A DNA stretch of 64,000 nt. It comes from Semisulcospira habei (Eukaryota > Mollusca > Gastropoda > Semisulcospiridae). A program made the position numbers and the translations under genes. The notes under the pieces were generated by a model. The model saw nothing but the letters and a program-made list of their open reading frames with translations. It was not told the origin of the DNA and ran no database searches. Numbering within the stretch: the stretch's first letter is position 1; every line of letters begins with the position of its first letter. The DNA lies in contig BTPG01000005.1 of NCBI GenBank assembly GCA_036245525.1, forward strand, positions 208,904,611 to 208,968,610. Reading direction: 5' to 3'. Positions 11,190 to 23,656 of this stretch are shown in pieces.

Positions 11190-11890
11190 CTGGAGTAGAA
11201 AAACAATAACTGATCGGATTACGTCGACAACATTTAACATCAAAGACAACTGCAACAAGAGCCGCAGGAGCCAGAACAACAACACTTAAAAAGAAAGAAA
11301 CAAACAAACAAGGAAGCAAATAGCAACAACAACAATATCAATAATTAACGGTAACATTACCAAAACAACATTCTGTCGTCAACCGTACCAATGTACGGTA
11401 TTTGTTACCTCTGAAATCACAAGACCTAACAGCATCAGAGTTGTGGCACCTGTCTGCCTTACAATGTAAACAAAGTAGTCCTCCCATTCACCCTAATCCA
11501 TAAGCACGTGGCACGCTGCAGGGGTTCATGAGAATCTGCGCTTCTCTTTGGCTGGAAAAGTCACGTTTACAGCATTCGAGAAAAAGGACCGACTTGGCGT
11601 GGTTGACGTGCAAGCAAGGAATGTTTTCTGTAAGTATCCTAGGGTCCCAGTACTTCACTAGACGCAACGCCCACACCACCCAAGCTGTTCTAACACCTGT
11701 TATTCCCCATTAAACAACATAGGAATAGACTCCTATTTTCGTGCCCTGTGAATTAAGCCGTAAACTCTTATGTTTGTTTACAGGCTGACTAACAAACAGG
11801 GATTTCGAAAGACAAGCCAATTTTTATCCTAACAGTCTCGATGAAATTAGCAGCCGCTTGCGGGTTTTTATTATCGGCCGTATACGCAAA
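11190..11890. other. Upstream region of the EF-hand gene
   Basis: Possible 5' flank of the minus-strand gene. A weak family-2-like arm (GGGGTTCATGAGAATCTGCG) lies at 11519-11560. No promoter element can be assigned with confidence. Confidence 0.3.
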
Positions 11891-11892
11891 CT

Positions 11893-12491
<599 letters not shown>

Positions 12492-12857
12492 AAAAAAAAA
12501 CAACTTCTAGATTTTTTTCTGGAGGAAATGGCTAAAGGATATCGACAAACTTAGGTACGTGAAGTTTGTGGAACGCTTCAGCACCAACCAGGGGCAGTTG
12601 CTTACAAGCTACGATGGGTCGACATGAGTCTGCGGCCTCCTTGCATGAATTTCAGGATGCACAGCAAGAGACTGAATTAACACAGTCTCATAATGGATCC
12701 ACGCGGATATAGGCAATCTGCTGTTTATCCTCATCTGTTGGATGTGAGCGCCTTAGGCGCCCATGGTTTTCATAAAGGCAGTTAGCCGTTTATTCTGATC
12801 TTTTGGATGTGGGTGACTTAGGCTCCCATGGTTGCTGCATTTGCAAACCGCCGTTTA

Positions 12858-13067
12858 TCTCATTCTACCCCATCACCGAAATCCTTAAATTTTGCCCTTG
12901 TCCTCCGAAGACTGCAATGCAGTGCAGGACACAGATCGGCCATGATAGTTCAAGGGTGATGCCAGAATAGCTTGGCGCCCATAGGCGCCAAGCTATTTTG
13001 GCATCACCCTTGAACTATCATGGTCGATCCTTATATTCCTGTGGTGTGTTTGGGGTAGAATGAGTTA
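12858..13067. mobile_element. Family-1b palindromic MITE copy
   Basis: Subtype 1b: inner arms GATAGTTCAAGGGTGATGCC and CAGAATAGCTTGGCGCC with complement. The outer ends ATTCTACCCC and GGGGTAGAATGAGTTA are complementary. The left TTAA is degraded (TCTC). Confidence 0.82.
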
Positions 13068-13126
13068 TCCTGATCTGTTTGATGTGGGCGAGCTAGGCGC
13101 CGACGCTTTTCATATGCGCAAACAGC

Positions 13127-13219
13127 CACTGATTTATCATGATCTGTAAGGGATGGGCACTGATTTATCATGATCTGTAAGGGATGGGCACTGATTTATC
13201 ATGATCTGTAAGGGATGGG
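13127..13219. repeat. 31-bp tandem repeat, 3 copies
   Basis: Units of CACTGATTTATCATGATCTG plus TAAGGGATGGG repeat three times without visible change. Confidence 0.92.
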
Positions 13220-14500
13220 CACCAACGCGCCAGTGTTGCTCTATTTCTGTGCCTCGGCGCTTTTGATGGTCAGTTTTAGTTTTTTTCTGTGGCTGACGTG
13301 TACTCCCTTTGCAAAACTAACCCTAACAGTGGCCGGCAATAATCAGGGAAGTTGAAATATTCACCTCCAGGTTAACCAACCCAATGATCGCATACAAAAG
13401 ACAAAACTTGAACCTGAGAGACGCTGATCTCCTCAAAACTAAGCCAAAGCACAACGCAGCCCACTGAAAAAAAAAAACGCAGTTAAAATCGTCATGAAGA
13501 AAAAAATGTAACTCAAGCGCCAAACACGAAAGTTTAACCTTAGATACGCTAGATTTCAATAACATTAATATGAAAGGACCCGCGCGTAAGTCAGACAACA
13601 GCCTGAACTAGAACCTTCAATCCGCCTAATCCCTGTCTTACATGGGGATAGGTTATAAGCAGAGATTGAGATGTGTACAGCATAACGCAGGATTAGAACA
13701 CGGTTTGGTGCGGTGACGATAAGGAGAACTGGCATTTTGAAGCAAAATTCATCTACACACACCTGAACTAGACATAACAATTCAGATTGACTGTGAGGGG
13801 CCGCACTCACTTTTTTAAAGCTGCGTATGCCAAACGCAATGCTGCCAGAACATTGCGTATGTTGCAGTCTATGGAAACTTTTCAACATTACCGCCAGAAT
13901 TTAATCGGCAATGCTTAACGCCGTATTTCATTCTAACTGAAAACACCTGTTTGCGCATAAACTCAAACGGATGAAAAACTGCGTACGGGCGGGCGGATAT
14001 GTTTGCATATAAAATGCTGGTTTTTGTCTGTTTTTATAAGTCCAGTCCACAAATTGCACAAGTTGTGTCACTCGCTTGTGTACGGCCGGTCGAATAAACA
14101 GACCATTGCACCATATACTGTATGATGTCAAACACATCTTGCGGCTGCAGACACTGACCTCAAGTCCTACTGTTATTGTATGGGCGCCTAAGGCGCCCAG
14201 GGTTGTACGGTGAGGAGTAACTACCTCAAGGCCTCTATAATGATATGGGCGCCTTAGTCATCCACATCTGAAGGATCAGAATATTTACTTGTGTTTGTTT
14301 ACTTATTTGTTTACATTTATTCCGTGTTTTGTTGTGGTCATGTCATGGAGATATACATGCCTGAGAAATACCTGAAGTTTCATTCAGATGTCGCCAGAAA
14401 CAAAGAAACTGTGAGCAAAAGTCAACAGCGTGGGCACCTTAGTCACCCAGACCATCGGTGAAGGTTAAATTAAATGCCATTCATTGGTTATGCACTACAA
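13220..14500. other. Unassigned stretch
   Basis: No gene recognised. A short GGCGCCTAAGGCGCC-type palindrome lies at 14186-14201 and a decayed family-1 arm at 14515-14600 (CAGTCCAAGAGTGGTGC). Confidence 0.4.
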
Positions 14501-14721
14501 CACAAGATAAATTTTACCATGACAGTCCAAGAGTGGTGCTAGAAACGCTTGGCGCCTAGAGTTGTCATTCTGCCCTAGCACCCTATGTGTACAGTCAATG
14601 TACAAGTTTAACCTCCCAAACAATTTGATGCTCTCCACACATGAAAAAATAACCCCAGATAAGAGAAAAAAATTTAAAAAGGGATAAGCGGGGAGGGGGT
14701 GGGGGGTGGGGTGGGTATCAT

Positions 14722-14986
14722 GGTTCCTGTTTTATATCCATGGGTGCATAACTTTTATTAAAAATATTAAGAAAAACATTGCTTTATCTCCCTCAACCTC
14801 CTCCACAATCGAATACAAGGTTAATTTTTCATGTGTTGCCATTTTTTTTGCTGTTGTTGTTTTTGTTTTGAGTCTCATGAAAAATGTCGATTGTGGAGGA
14901 GGTTGAGGGAGATAAAGCAATGCTTTTCTTAATATTTTTAATAGTATGAGGGGTTCCTGTTTCATATCCATGGGCGCATCACTTTT
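14722..14986. mobile_element. Foldback element with 56-bp arms between 35-bp direct repeats
   Basis: Arms 14757-14812 and 14887-14942 are reverse complements with one mismatch. Immediately outside lie direct repeats 14722-14756 and 14952-14986 (GGTTCCTGTTTTATATCCAT type, 3 differences in 35). The 74-bp loop is T-rich. A G-rich tract precedes it at 14690-14715. Confidence 0.85.
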
Positions 14987-15349
14987 TCTCCCCGTAAAAA
15001 GAATGAATAGGATAAAAGAAGGATGTGGCCCCCTATAATTTATGTATACCACCATACGGTTATGCAGCCCAGTATATGATAGCGGCAATCTTGCATATTT
15101 TGGCTGCGAGAGAAGGAAATGAAATTCTGCAGGTTTTCCGTTCAAAAATATGTGTACGCCGTTAAACTGTGTCAACTCTGATTGACACAACAGTATAACA
15201 CAACATCAGCAGCATTAAGGGTTGAACATTTTTCAACATCGCAGATAGGAAATAAGCGAGAATGGCTGTGAAGTGACTTTTGTGAGTTGCAGAAGTCTTC
15301 TTGCGGACATCCTCAGATAAGAATACTTTTCCAGTGAGCACAGGCGATT

Positions 15350-15428
15350 AGGCCGACGTCGGCCGCCGTTGGCACGCGCAAGACTGTGCGCGGGGCCAAC
15401 ATCGGCCGATGATCTTTTCCGCATTGGG
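15350..15428 (-). mobile_element. SINE-like fragment
   Basis: On the minus strand it reads GGAAAAGATCATCGGCCGAT followed by GGCCGACGTCGGCCTAATCG, matching the body shared by fragments at 54926-55037 and 59600-59700. No tRNA-like head is visible in this copy. Confidence 0.5.
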
Positions 15429-15590
15429 TTGTTAATCTCTCAAAAGGTCAGAGGCAAATCAGCTGAAGTTAACTCCCTTGTGCATGCTGCCACAAAGGAG
15501 GGGGGGTGGGTTAAATAATTATGTCTGGATATGAAAAAGGTACCTTGGTCAACTCGGTGCCGGCTGTAAACTGTGATCTTGCTTTTCTAA

Positions 15591-15700
15591 GACTGGGTGT
15601 CTGAGTGTTCCTCTGCAGCTGGGTGTCTGAGTGGTCCTCTGGAGCTGGGTGTTTGAGTGTTCCTCAGGAGCTGGAGCTGGGTATCGGAGTGTTCAGCAGG
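15591..15700. repeat. 26-bp tandem repeat, 4 copies
   Basis: Units AGCTGGGTGTCTGAGTGTTC plus CTCTGG repeat with small changes; a 6-bp AGCTGG extra lies between units 3 and 4. Confidence 0.85.
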
Positions 15701-17208
15701 GCTTGATTTTATAGCATTTTTTACATCCGTTCTAACACCCTGCAATATGCTGTACATACATACTCATTACTTGTTCAAACAAAAGCTTTGCCCACTTTCA
15801 TTTTTGGATAAGAATGATTAATTGCAGACTTTGTGTGGGCGACGTAGCAATCACAGATTCATGCGAAATTCGACAGCTGCTACAGACGAGTGCTGCTAGT
15901 TGCTGTTATCAATTTTGATATCTGCTTTGGAACGGATTAACGCTTGATTTTATAGCATTTTTTTACATCCGTTCTAACACCCTGCAATAATGCTGTGCAT
16001 ACATACTCATTACTTGTTCAAACAAAAGCTTTGCCCACTTTCATTTTTGGATAAGAATGATTAATTGCTGTTACGAGGTAGGGTCCTAGTCGTAGTATGA
16101 TAAACACACCAGACGCACGCACGTAAGGTTCTTTTAAATAAACTTCATTCAGCTGCAATCGTCACACGTGGCTTAAGGATGTAGACAATACTGGAGTAAC
16201 AGTTCCAACAATATTTTAATTCAGCGATTCGATCTCCACACAATGCATTTCCAAATGCACCAACACTGATACAAAGTCTCTTTTGCAAATGTCCACACTG
16301 TGACACAAAGTTTCTCATACAGCGTCTCTCACAATGTACACCCTATACGGGCCACGTACCTACGATAAACTGCGTGTCTCTACAACTGACAATGCAAGAC
16401 AATGTACATCTGCGCTCCCCAGCACCAATCTTTTATAGTGCACCAATTTCTAGAATAATACAGGAAAATCATACAACGCAACCAATCAGAATAATCTACG
16501 TAACTGAAACTCATAAATATTAATAAAGAAAAACGTTTCCAGAATAACTACAATAGGCTACAATAATTCGACTGCTCATTTCAGCCCCAAATCTTATAAT
16601 ATAATGACATCACACAATAGTATGGCTGAACGTTTACGACCTTGCCTATACCCTCTGGAAGCTTCACGGTCTTTCAAAAAAACATTAAAAAAAAACCGGC
16701 TGGTAACTTCACGCGCACAGTAAACAACTGTGACTATCAGAGCGGCTTTACACTTTGATACCGAGTTTCAAAAGGTTGCCGACGCTTTGATGTTACATAT
16801 GCAAGGTCACTAGACAGAGCGCGATTTTGCTCTAACGTTCTGGTCTATTCTCAGCGTAACTACACAGTACAAAAATTGACCGCTTTTCTCCGTGCGACTT
16901 CGCTAGAAACTTTCGGAACAAACCTAGCATAATAACAAAGCGAATTCCGCTCTAAGCGCGAATAAAAGAAAATCCCACCGAAAAGGTACGTGAATCATAA
17001 CCATGATAGCTCAAATAAATAACGGATCGTTTCCTACGATTAACACATGCATGCTCTCACAGGACAACACAACCACAATCGTAACAATTTCAGACTTTGT
17101 GTGGGCGACGTAGCAATCACAGATTCATGCGAAATTCGAAAGCTGCTACACACGAGTGATGTTAGTTGCTGTTATCAATTTTGATATCTGCTTTGGAACG
17201 GATTAACG
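15701..17208. repeat. 241-bp tandem duplication split by an LTR
   Basis: Copy 1 is 15701-15941. Copy 2 is 15942-16068 plus 17092-17208. Both begin GCTTGATTTTATAGCATTTT and end TTGGAACGGATTAACG. Copy 1 is the intact, unoccupied version of the site into which LTR copy B inserted. Confidence 0.92.
16069..17086 (-). mobile_element. Solo LTR, copy B (1018 bp)
   Basis: Bounded by TGTTACG...CGTAACA. The flanks are ATTGC (16064-16068) and ATTTC (17087-17091); the intact duplicate at 15701-15941 reads ATTGC once, so the target duplication was ATTGC with one later change. On the minus strand it carries CCAAT-like TCTGATTGGTTG, TATA-like CACTATAAAAGATT and AATAAAATATTGTTGG-like R signals. It is longer than copy A because of extra sequence in the U3 side. 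Confidence 0.9.
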
Positions 17209-17220
17209 ATTTTAACTGCC

Positions 17221-17462
17221 AGAACTTCCATTCCATTTCGTTCTGGGAGTGAGAGAGAATCTCCAAAATTTCTGTACGAATGAGCTTGAAACTTGGCGAA
17301 CAAAAGGTTTCTAAGAGAGCCTCCGAGCATCCTGTGATTGAATGTTTCATTGAAGAAAAAAAAAAAGACCATTTATTGAAAGTCGGTTGACCCTGCCTAG
17401 AGTCCGTAATTTTTGTCATATTTACTTGAAATTGTGTATATATCTAGTTTGCAGAAAAACAT
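17221..17462 (-). mobile_element. CA-linked dispersed repeat, 5' part
   Basis: On the minus strand, TTCAAGTAAATATGACAAA, GGGTCAACCGACTTTC, GATGCTCGGAGGCTCTCTTA and CGCCAAGTTTCAAGCT match 47668-47860 in order. The 3' CA-bearing part is absent. Confidence 0.75.
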
Positions 17463-17518
17463 TGGATGCGTTTGTTGGCCAGCTTTTTACCCTTTCAACA
17501 TCTTCAGTAAATATTAAT

Positions 17519-17675
17519 TCTACCGTATTGTTTGGAGCTCACGTGTGTTTATCTTTTAGGAACATTCAGGGCTGTTCATATTTTTCAGGCTTATTATCCT
17601 ATCCCAGAACCGGGACAAACAGCAGGCTTAGGCAAACACTGTTATGAAATCAAGCGGGTATCAATGAGAAGATAG
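17519..17675. repeat. Left arm of a ~3.5-kb spaced inverted repeat
   Basis: GTTTATCTTTTAGGAACATT, then GGGACAAACAGCAGGCTTA and AATGAGAAGATA are found reverse-complemented at 21027-21117 and 21550-21640. The arms enclose the RTE-like LINE. Confidence 0.75.
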
Positions 17676-17889
17676 TTTATTTCGTAAAAGAAAAATTAAA
17701 GTTATGTTAGCTGTTTTACAAATGACTCCAAAAGAGTGGTGCAGAAAATTGTCTGATTTTAACACACAATTGACCTAATCGTGCCCCACAGCCGAGACGG
17801 CTTTGTAAATGCCGTATATAAAAAATAATGCTATTATTAATGAGAAGATTGGTTGTTTTTTCTTTAAAAAAACATTCAATTGTTTTAAG

Positions 17890-20880
17890 AATCTATCTAT
17901 CTATCTATATCCCGTAGTCTTGCCCACCGTTGGGGCACCACTGACGACTTGGCAACCAGCTCCCTCCATTCCTCTCTGTTCTCTGCCATTCTTAGCGTAT
18001 CGCCCAGCTTCAGTCCTGTCCACTCTGAGATATTGTCCTCCCATCGTTTCCTCTGTCTTCCCCTCTATCGTCCTCCTTGCACAGTGCCTTGCAGGATTGT
18101 TTTGGCAAGCCCTGCTGAACGCGTGACATGCCCATACCACTTCAGTTTGCGTTTTTCCCAATGGCTAATAGGTCTTCATAGGGCCCGATGGCTTGCCTGA
18201 TTCTGCTTCCCACTTCCTCGTTCGTGATGTGATCTATGTATGAAATGCCAAGCAGCCTTCGAAAACATCAGTGGCTTGTATCCTCCTTTCGAGGTCTGCT
18301 GTGAGGGTCCATGACTCACAGACATACAAGAACACTGAGACGACTAAGGAGCGCATAAATCTGATCTTGGAGCAGAGTGTGATGTTTATGTCTTTCCATA
18401 TGGTCTTCAATCTTGTTAGTGCTGTTGTTGTCTGCACAATCCTGGATAATATTTCTAGTTTTGATCCCTCATCTGTCACAATGGCTCCTAAGTATTTGAA
18501 TTTATGAACGGTTTCCAGTTTTTGGCTTCCAAGCATGACGGGTCAGTGCCAATGCCACTGATGTTATTGGTCATCAGTTTGGTCTTCTCTGTACTGATTT
18601 CCATCCCATACGCAATGGCTGTACTGTCCAGCTTTTCCACCAGCTGAGCTAGCTCCTTCTCTGTACCTGAAAGGCCATCAATGTCGTCCGAAAAGCGCAA
18701 GTTCGTGATTGTTCTGCCTCCAATACTGACAGTTCCTTCATGATCTTTCAGAGCGTCTGTCATGATTCTTTCAAGTAAGATGTTGAAAAGAGTAGGTGAG
18801 AGCAAGCAGCCTTGTCTGACTCCGACTGTAGTCCTAAACCAGTTTCCTACTTTGCCATTGAAGCAGACTGCGCTCGTGGCTTTGTTGTAAAGGTTTGCTA
18901 TGACTTTGATCAGGTTGGCATTGATGTTGTATAGCTTCATGGTGGACCAAAGGGCTGCATGCCACACCCTGTCAAACGCTTTCTTAAAATCCACAAAGAC
19001 ATGATAGAGGTCTTGCTGGTGCTGGAGGTACCTCTCACATAGAACTCTCAGGTTAAAGATCTGCTCAGTTGTTCTGCGCCCTGGTCTGAAGCCTGCCTGT
19101 TCCTCAGCTATGATTTCCTCTGCCTGTGGCTTTAGCCTGTTCAGTAGGATCTTTAACATGACTTTGCTTGGGTGGCATATGACTGATCGTGCGATAATTG
19201 TGGCATTGATGTAAGTTGCCTTTTTTGGGGGAGAGTATTATAAGTGATTGGGTCCATGGTGTAGGCCAATCCCCTGACTGCCAGATCTTATTGCAGATTG
19301 TTAGTAAGGCGCGTATCATGTCTTCACCCCCTTCTTGGACTAGCTCTGCAGGGATGTTGTCTGCTCCTGCTGCCTTATTTTTTAAGCGACTTCACTGCAG
19401 CCTCTACTTCTTCTCGGAGGATGGGATAGTTGCCATTGTTGGTCACGGGTGGGTTGACAAGTATGCCTGGGTCCCCTGTAGCTCGGTGGTTGTACAAATC
19501 TGAGCAGTACTCTGTCCATCTCTTCAGCATGTCTTGATCTTCCGTAAGACAGTTCCCTTCACTATCTTGAATGATCGAGGAGCGTCCTTGTTTTACACTG
19601 GTCAGGTCTTTCACCAGCTGGTATCCTTAAGGACAAGCGGCTCAGGAGAAAAAACAGAGATGCCGCAGCTCAGAACCCTGGCCAGACCTTCCCCTGCAGC
19701 CACTGCGGTCGAACCTGCCTGTCTCGGATTGGCCTCCGCAGCCACGAACAAGCCTGCAGACGTCGTGGGCAACTCCTATAAAATCTTCGTTCGCGAAGTC
19801 AAAGCCAAGAGAAGAGATGCTTTTTTGCTATTATTTTTGTTCTGATTTTCTTCTACGTGTTTATACTGATCTTCAATCCACTTATTCTTTGCCTTTTTCA
19901 TGCTTTTCTTGATATCCTGGTTAATTTCCCTGTATTGTTTAGCCCTTTCTACCTCTGATTTCTTTTTCTTTAATTCTCGACGCTTGTCACATAGAGCAAA
20001 GATGTCAGCTGTAACCCAAGGTTTCTTTGCTTGTCGGTGTTTGCCAAGGATCTCACTGGCTGTTTGGGTTACATAAGTGTTAAATGTATCGATCAGTGTG
20101 TCCACGTCCGTGTCTTCTGCACCTAGAAATAGCAGTGGCGCGAATTTTCCTCCTATCTTTGCCTGAAAGGCTTCCGCTACCTCTGGGTCTTTCAGCTTCT
20201 CGAGGTCAAACTTGATTCTGGTGGGACCCTGCTTGTTGACCTTCTTTAGGCGGAGTCGGAGGGTCATCATCACTTAAGTCATGGTCACTTCCAATGTCTG
20301 CTCCAGGAAAACTTATTGTCTTGGCAATGTTCACACTGGTTTGGAAGCGTCTCTTCACCATGAAGTAGTCAATTTGGTTATGGTGCTCTCCGTTCGGGCT
20401 GTGCCATGTCCACCTTTTGGATGCTTTGTGTGGGCCAAACGTGTTCATCAGCTTTAGATCATTTGAGCTGGCAAATTCCAGGAGCCTTAAGCCTCTGTCG
20501 TTGGTCTCTGCATTGCAGTAGCGTCCGCATGTGCCTTTCCAGTTTCTAGCAGCATCCTCTCCTATTTTGGCATTCCAGTCTCCCTGCACCACAATAATGT
20601 CTTTCTTGGGGGTCTGGTCCAAGACTTCTTGCAGTTGTTCGTAGAAGTCTTCTATTTCCTCATCGCCATAGTCTGTTGTTGGGGCGTAAACTTGTACAAT
20701 GGTGATATTAAATGGGGTTGCCATCAAGCGTATGGTGACAAGCCTACTGGAGACTGGCCGACAACTCATGACAGTGTTCACGATATCTTTGTGGACGAGA
20801 AATCCGACACGTTGTTCGTGTTTGTCTTCTCTGCCACTGTAATACAGTTTGTGGTTTTGCTGGGTTGGTGTTTCCCCAAG
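17890..20880 (-). pseudogene. RTE-like LINE remnant (endonuclease + reverse transcriptase)
   Basis: Minus-strand pieces in order: endonuclease (20206-20870) with VVQGDWNAKIG, NQIDYFMV and GSDHDL; linker (19776-20273); pre-RT (19375-19614 and 19104-19319); reverse transcriptase (18488-19159) with VDFKKAFDRVWH, VRQGCLLSPTLFNIL and a catalytic RFSDDI; C-terminal region to about 17905, and a (GATA)n tail at 17891-17911. The usual FADD reads FSDD here. Several frameshifts, a missing 5' end and an opposite-strand insertion show it cannot encode a full protein. Known function of the family: target-primed reverse transcription. Clade assignment (RTE-type) is a judgement from the motif style and microsatellite tail. 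Confidence 0.85.
19622..19812 (+). pseudogene. Opposite-strand LINE C-terminal fragment with zinc finger
   Basis: The plus strand reads KDKRLRRKNRDAAAQNPGQ followed by FPCSHCGRTCLSRIGLRSHE and QAC, a C-x2-C...H-x3-C knuckle typical of the C-terminus of several LINE proteins. It interrupts the minus-strand RTE reading frame between the KNNSKKA and YQLVKDLTS segments, so it arrived later. Confidence 0.75.
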
Positions 20881-21026
20881 GTCCTTTCATTGTACTTTTT
20901 TGTCTACCGTATGGAAAATACGTTAGACATTGAAATGGGGCTGGTCGGAGAACATTCCGTTTATGGCGTGCGGGGCAGAAATTCTGGCAAAGAAGTAACA
21001 AAAAAACAACAAAAAAAACAACAACG

Positions 21027-21640
21027 TATCTTCTCATTAATAACCGCATGATTTTTCATAAACAGTGTTTGCATAAGCCTGCTGTTTGTCCCGGCCCTGG
21101 GGTGGGATTAGGTTAAATTGTGACCTGTAAGCCCTAGGCGTGAAAACCAGCAAGAAAATTGCAAAGTTTGTTCATCTAATACGTCAAATGTAAGTATTAC
21201 GATGAGTGACGTATAACATCGAGTTGTCACTATGAACACAGATGCCATGACGTGAAGCTTGAAGTGACGTCATTTCGCTGCTCGCGCTATTATTCCTCTT
21301 CAGAATAGCTACGCCAGACCTCAGAGCATACGAATGGAGGGAATCGCCGTGTGTCCGTCTGTATTTCTGTGTGCCAGTGTGTGTGGATCAGAGGGTGGGT
21401 TAGAGTAGATGAGATGGATTCCTGTCGCTACACGAGCCCACAGATCGTACTAATGGCGGGAAGTGCCGTGTGTCCGTTTTTATTTGTGTGCGTCGGCGTG
21501 ATGAGTTGATCAGAGGTTGGTTTAGAGAGTCGTGAAATGGATCAGCATAATAAGCCTAAACATATGAACAGCTCTGAATGTTCCTAAAAGATAAACGCAT
21601 GTGAGCTCCAACAATATTGTAGACTTTGGGATGAAATCCT
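21027..21640. repeat. Right arm of the spaced inverted repeat, split by an insertion
   Basis: Blocks 21027-21117 and 21550-21640 are inverse to 17519-17675. The intervening 21118-21549 has no counterpart on the left and contains a two-copy ~119-bp tandem duplication (21318-21545) around GCCGTGTGTCCGT. Confidence 0.7.
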
Positions 21641-21886
21641 CATCTTGTTTTGCGTACATTATGTATTATTTATGTAAATAATGTATTAGTTACGTAAGTA
21701 AAGAATTAGTGAATTAAGGAAACAGATTCAATCATTTCAAAATCGTAGCTTGATTTCCTCTAAATCAGACGAAATTCGCAACAAATATGAAATCTGAGCT
21801 CAAAAAGTGTGCGTACCGTATATCACATTACATGGAGTCACCGAATAAAGACACTGTATAGTCTCTGGGTTTGTCATCATTTCTGT

Positions 21887-22103
21887 TTAACCCATTCAGC
21901 CCTGACGCACTACAGCAGGAGATGGGTCGACCACGATAATTCAAGGGTAGTGCCAGATTAGCTTGGTGCCTGTCGGCGCCAAGCTAATCTGGCACTGCCC
22001 TTGAATTATCATGGTCGATGCATCTCCTGCAACAGCCGGTGCTTAGTCGTTAGATGACACCTCCCAAATTTGGGAAATACGTGCGTGGGGTTGAATGAGT
22101 TAA
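21887..22103. mobile_element. Family-1 TTAA palindromic MITE, well preserved
   Basis: TTAACCCATTCAGCCCTGAC at the left and GGTTGAATGAGTTAA at the right, with TTAA at both edges (21887-21890, 22100-22103). The ~110-bp inner palindrome is nearly perfect, with GACCACGATAATTCAAGGGT and GCCAGATTAGCTTGG arms. Confidence 0.92.
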
Positions 22104-22119
22104 TATAATGCTTCTACAT

Positions 22120-22410
22120 TCACATAGACCCTTATATCGGTGTTCAGATGATACCGAGAATCACACGGGAAAGGTTTTAATACCTTATCGACCGAAGAGA
22201 GCAGGACTCGGTTTTAAAACAACTCGAGTAAGATTCTCAGTACAGTGCGTCACCTAAACAACATTTTGCTTGATATAGTGCGATAATAGGCAGATATGAT
22301 TACGAGACTCGAATCAAAATGTCCGAGTCGAAGACGAGAACATTTGATTCGAGTCAAGTAATCATATCTGTCTGTTTATCGGCACAATATCAAACAAAAT
22401 TTGTGCTCAA
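22120..22410. mobile_element. Inverted-repeat element related to 32678-32827
   Basis: An inner stem pairs 22261-22322 with about 22338-22402 (GCAGATATGATTAC facing GTAATCATATCTGTCTG). The upstream half carries TATATCGGTGTTCAGATGAT, GGTTTTAAAACAACTCGAGT and AAGATTCTCAGT, which match the element at 32678-32827. Confidence 0.7.
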
Positions 22411-23286
22411 TATAATTTAAATATACCCAGTCCAAAACAAAACTATGCCTTGCGTCAATCATTTTGCGGCCGATTGCGGTGTTCAGACAAACCACATGAA
22501 TGGCAGACGGCCGCACATCGCTGTCGACTCAACGCGTAGACTTCGTACAGAGCATTGTATAACCACGCGCGTTGCTGAGTAAAGTCTACTCGTAACTAGA
22601 TCACATATAATTGCGGAAAATGCCAGCAGTTTTTTTTAATATTTTGTTCTTTTCTCAGGTTGTCGATCGCCAGCTGATATCTCGTCAATTTCACTTGTCA
22701 GTCCAGCCCGACTCGCACGTTTCCTGGAGTCTTTTCTCCGTTCGTGTGTCTGTATAGGATAGACATTTCGAGCATTCATACACACTAAGAAGTATGTCAT
22801 TACTACTACGGATAAGGAGCGCGTTAATGTTGCAGTGTGAGCATATTTCGCGTTTCCGTTTTGAAAATCCAAGTATCAGCAAGATCGAGTCTTCTTGGTA
22901 CGCAAGGGATTTTGAGAAGGAAAGTATACCTAGCAAGCTCATGAATATTAATTTGCTTGTTATACAATAATATATCAATACATGTGTCAAAGAAGGGAAA
23001 ACTTTATGGAGTGGGTACATAATAATATGTTTATTACGCGCCTATTAATCCGAAGTGAGTTAGTTTTTTTTCACACACCATTATGATTTTGGCACAGATC
23101 TTTAAAAAAAATCCTCGTAGTGTGCCCTAAATATTTTAGTGGATGCAAGACAAATCTTAATAAACGATTAAGCAATAAGGCAGCAGTGTCAGTCGTCAAT
23201 GTAGGTGTCCTTGCACGTGAGCTGAAAGTATAACACGATCAGTTTCGTATAATATATGCCAGCAACTCTCTCCCTCTGTGTGTAGA
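22411..23286. other. Unassigned stretch
   Basis: No gene or repeat family recognised. Confidence 0.4.
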
Positions 23287-23517
23287 TTAACCCATTTCCT
23301 GCCGCTGTACGTACACTGTACGTACCTCTTTTTGTCGTTGAAATCTTGGTTCGTTCAACAATCAGAAGCCAACACCCGTCCAAGGAACGTGGATACAAAT
23401 TGGTCTCAGCCAGAGGCATAGATCCTCATGAGCCCCCGCATTTGCGGGGGCTCATGAGGATCTATGTCTCTTGCAGTCGAGTCATGGTCACTGTTTTCTC
23501 TGCAGTGAAGGGGTTAA
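23287..23517. mobile_element. Family-2 TTAA palindromic MITE, reference copy
   Basis: TTAACCCATTTCCTGCCGCT at the left, TCTCTGCAGTGAAGGGGTTAA at the right, TTAA at both edges. The centre is a near-perfect palindrome: GAGGCATAGATCCTCATGAG, CCCCCGCATTTGCGGGGG and complement. A small palindrome (GTACGTACACTGTACGTAC) lies near the left end. Confidence 0.92.
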
Positions 23518-23656
23518 GTAGAGCAGGCTTTCTGAGAGACACTTTCGTGCACACGTGACTGGCAACGTGCCAATGGGATACCACACACCGCGAGTAACCT
23601 TTTGCAATCGACCTCGGAAGACATTTGATTATTGAATCGTCATCTTTAGATGATCT

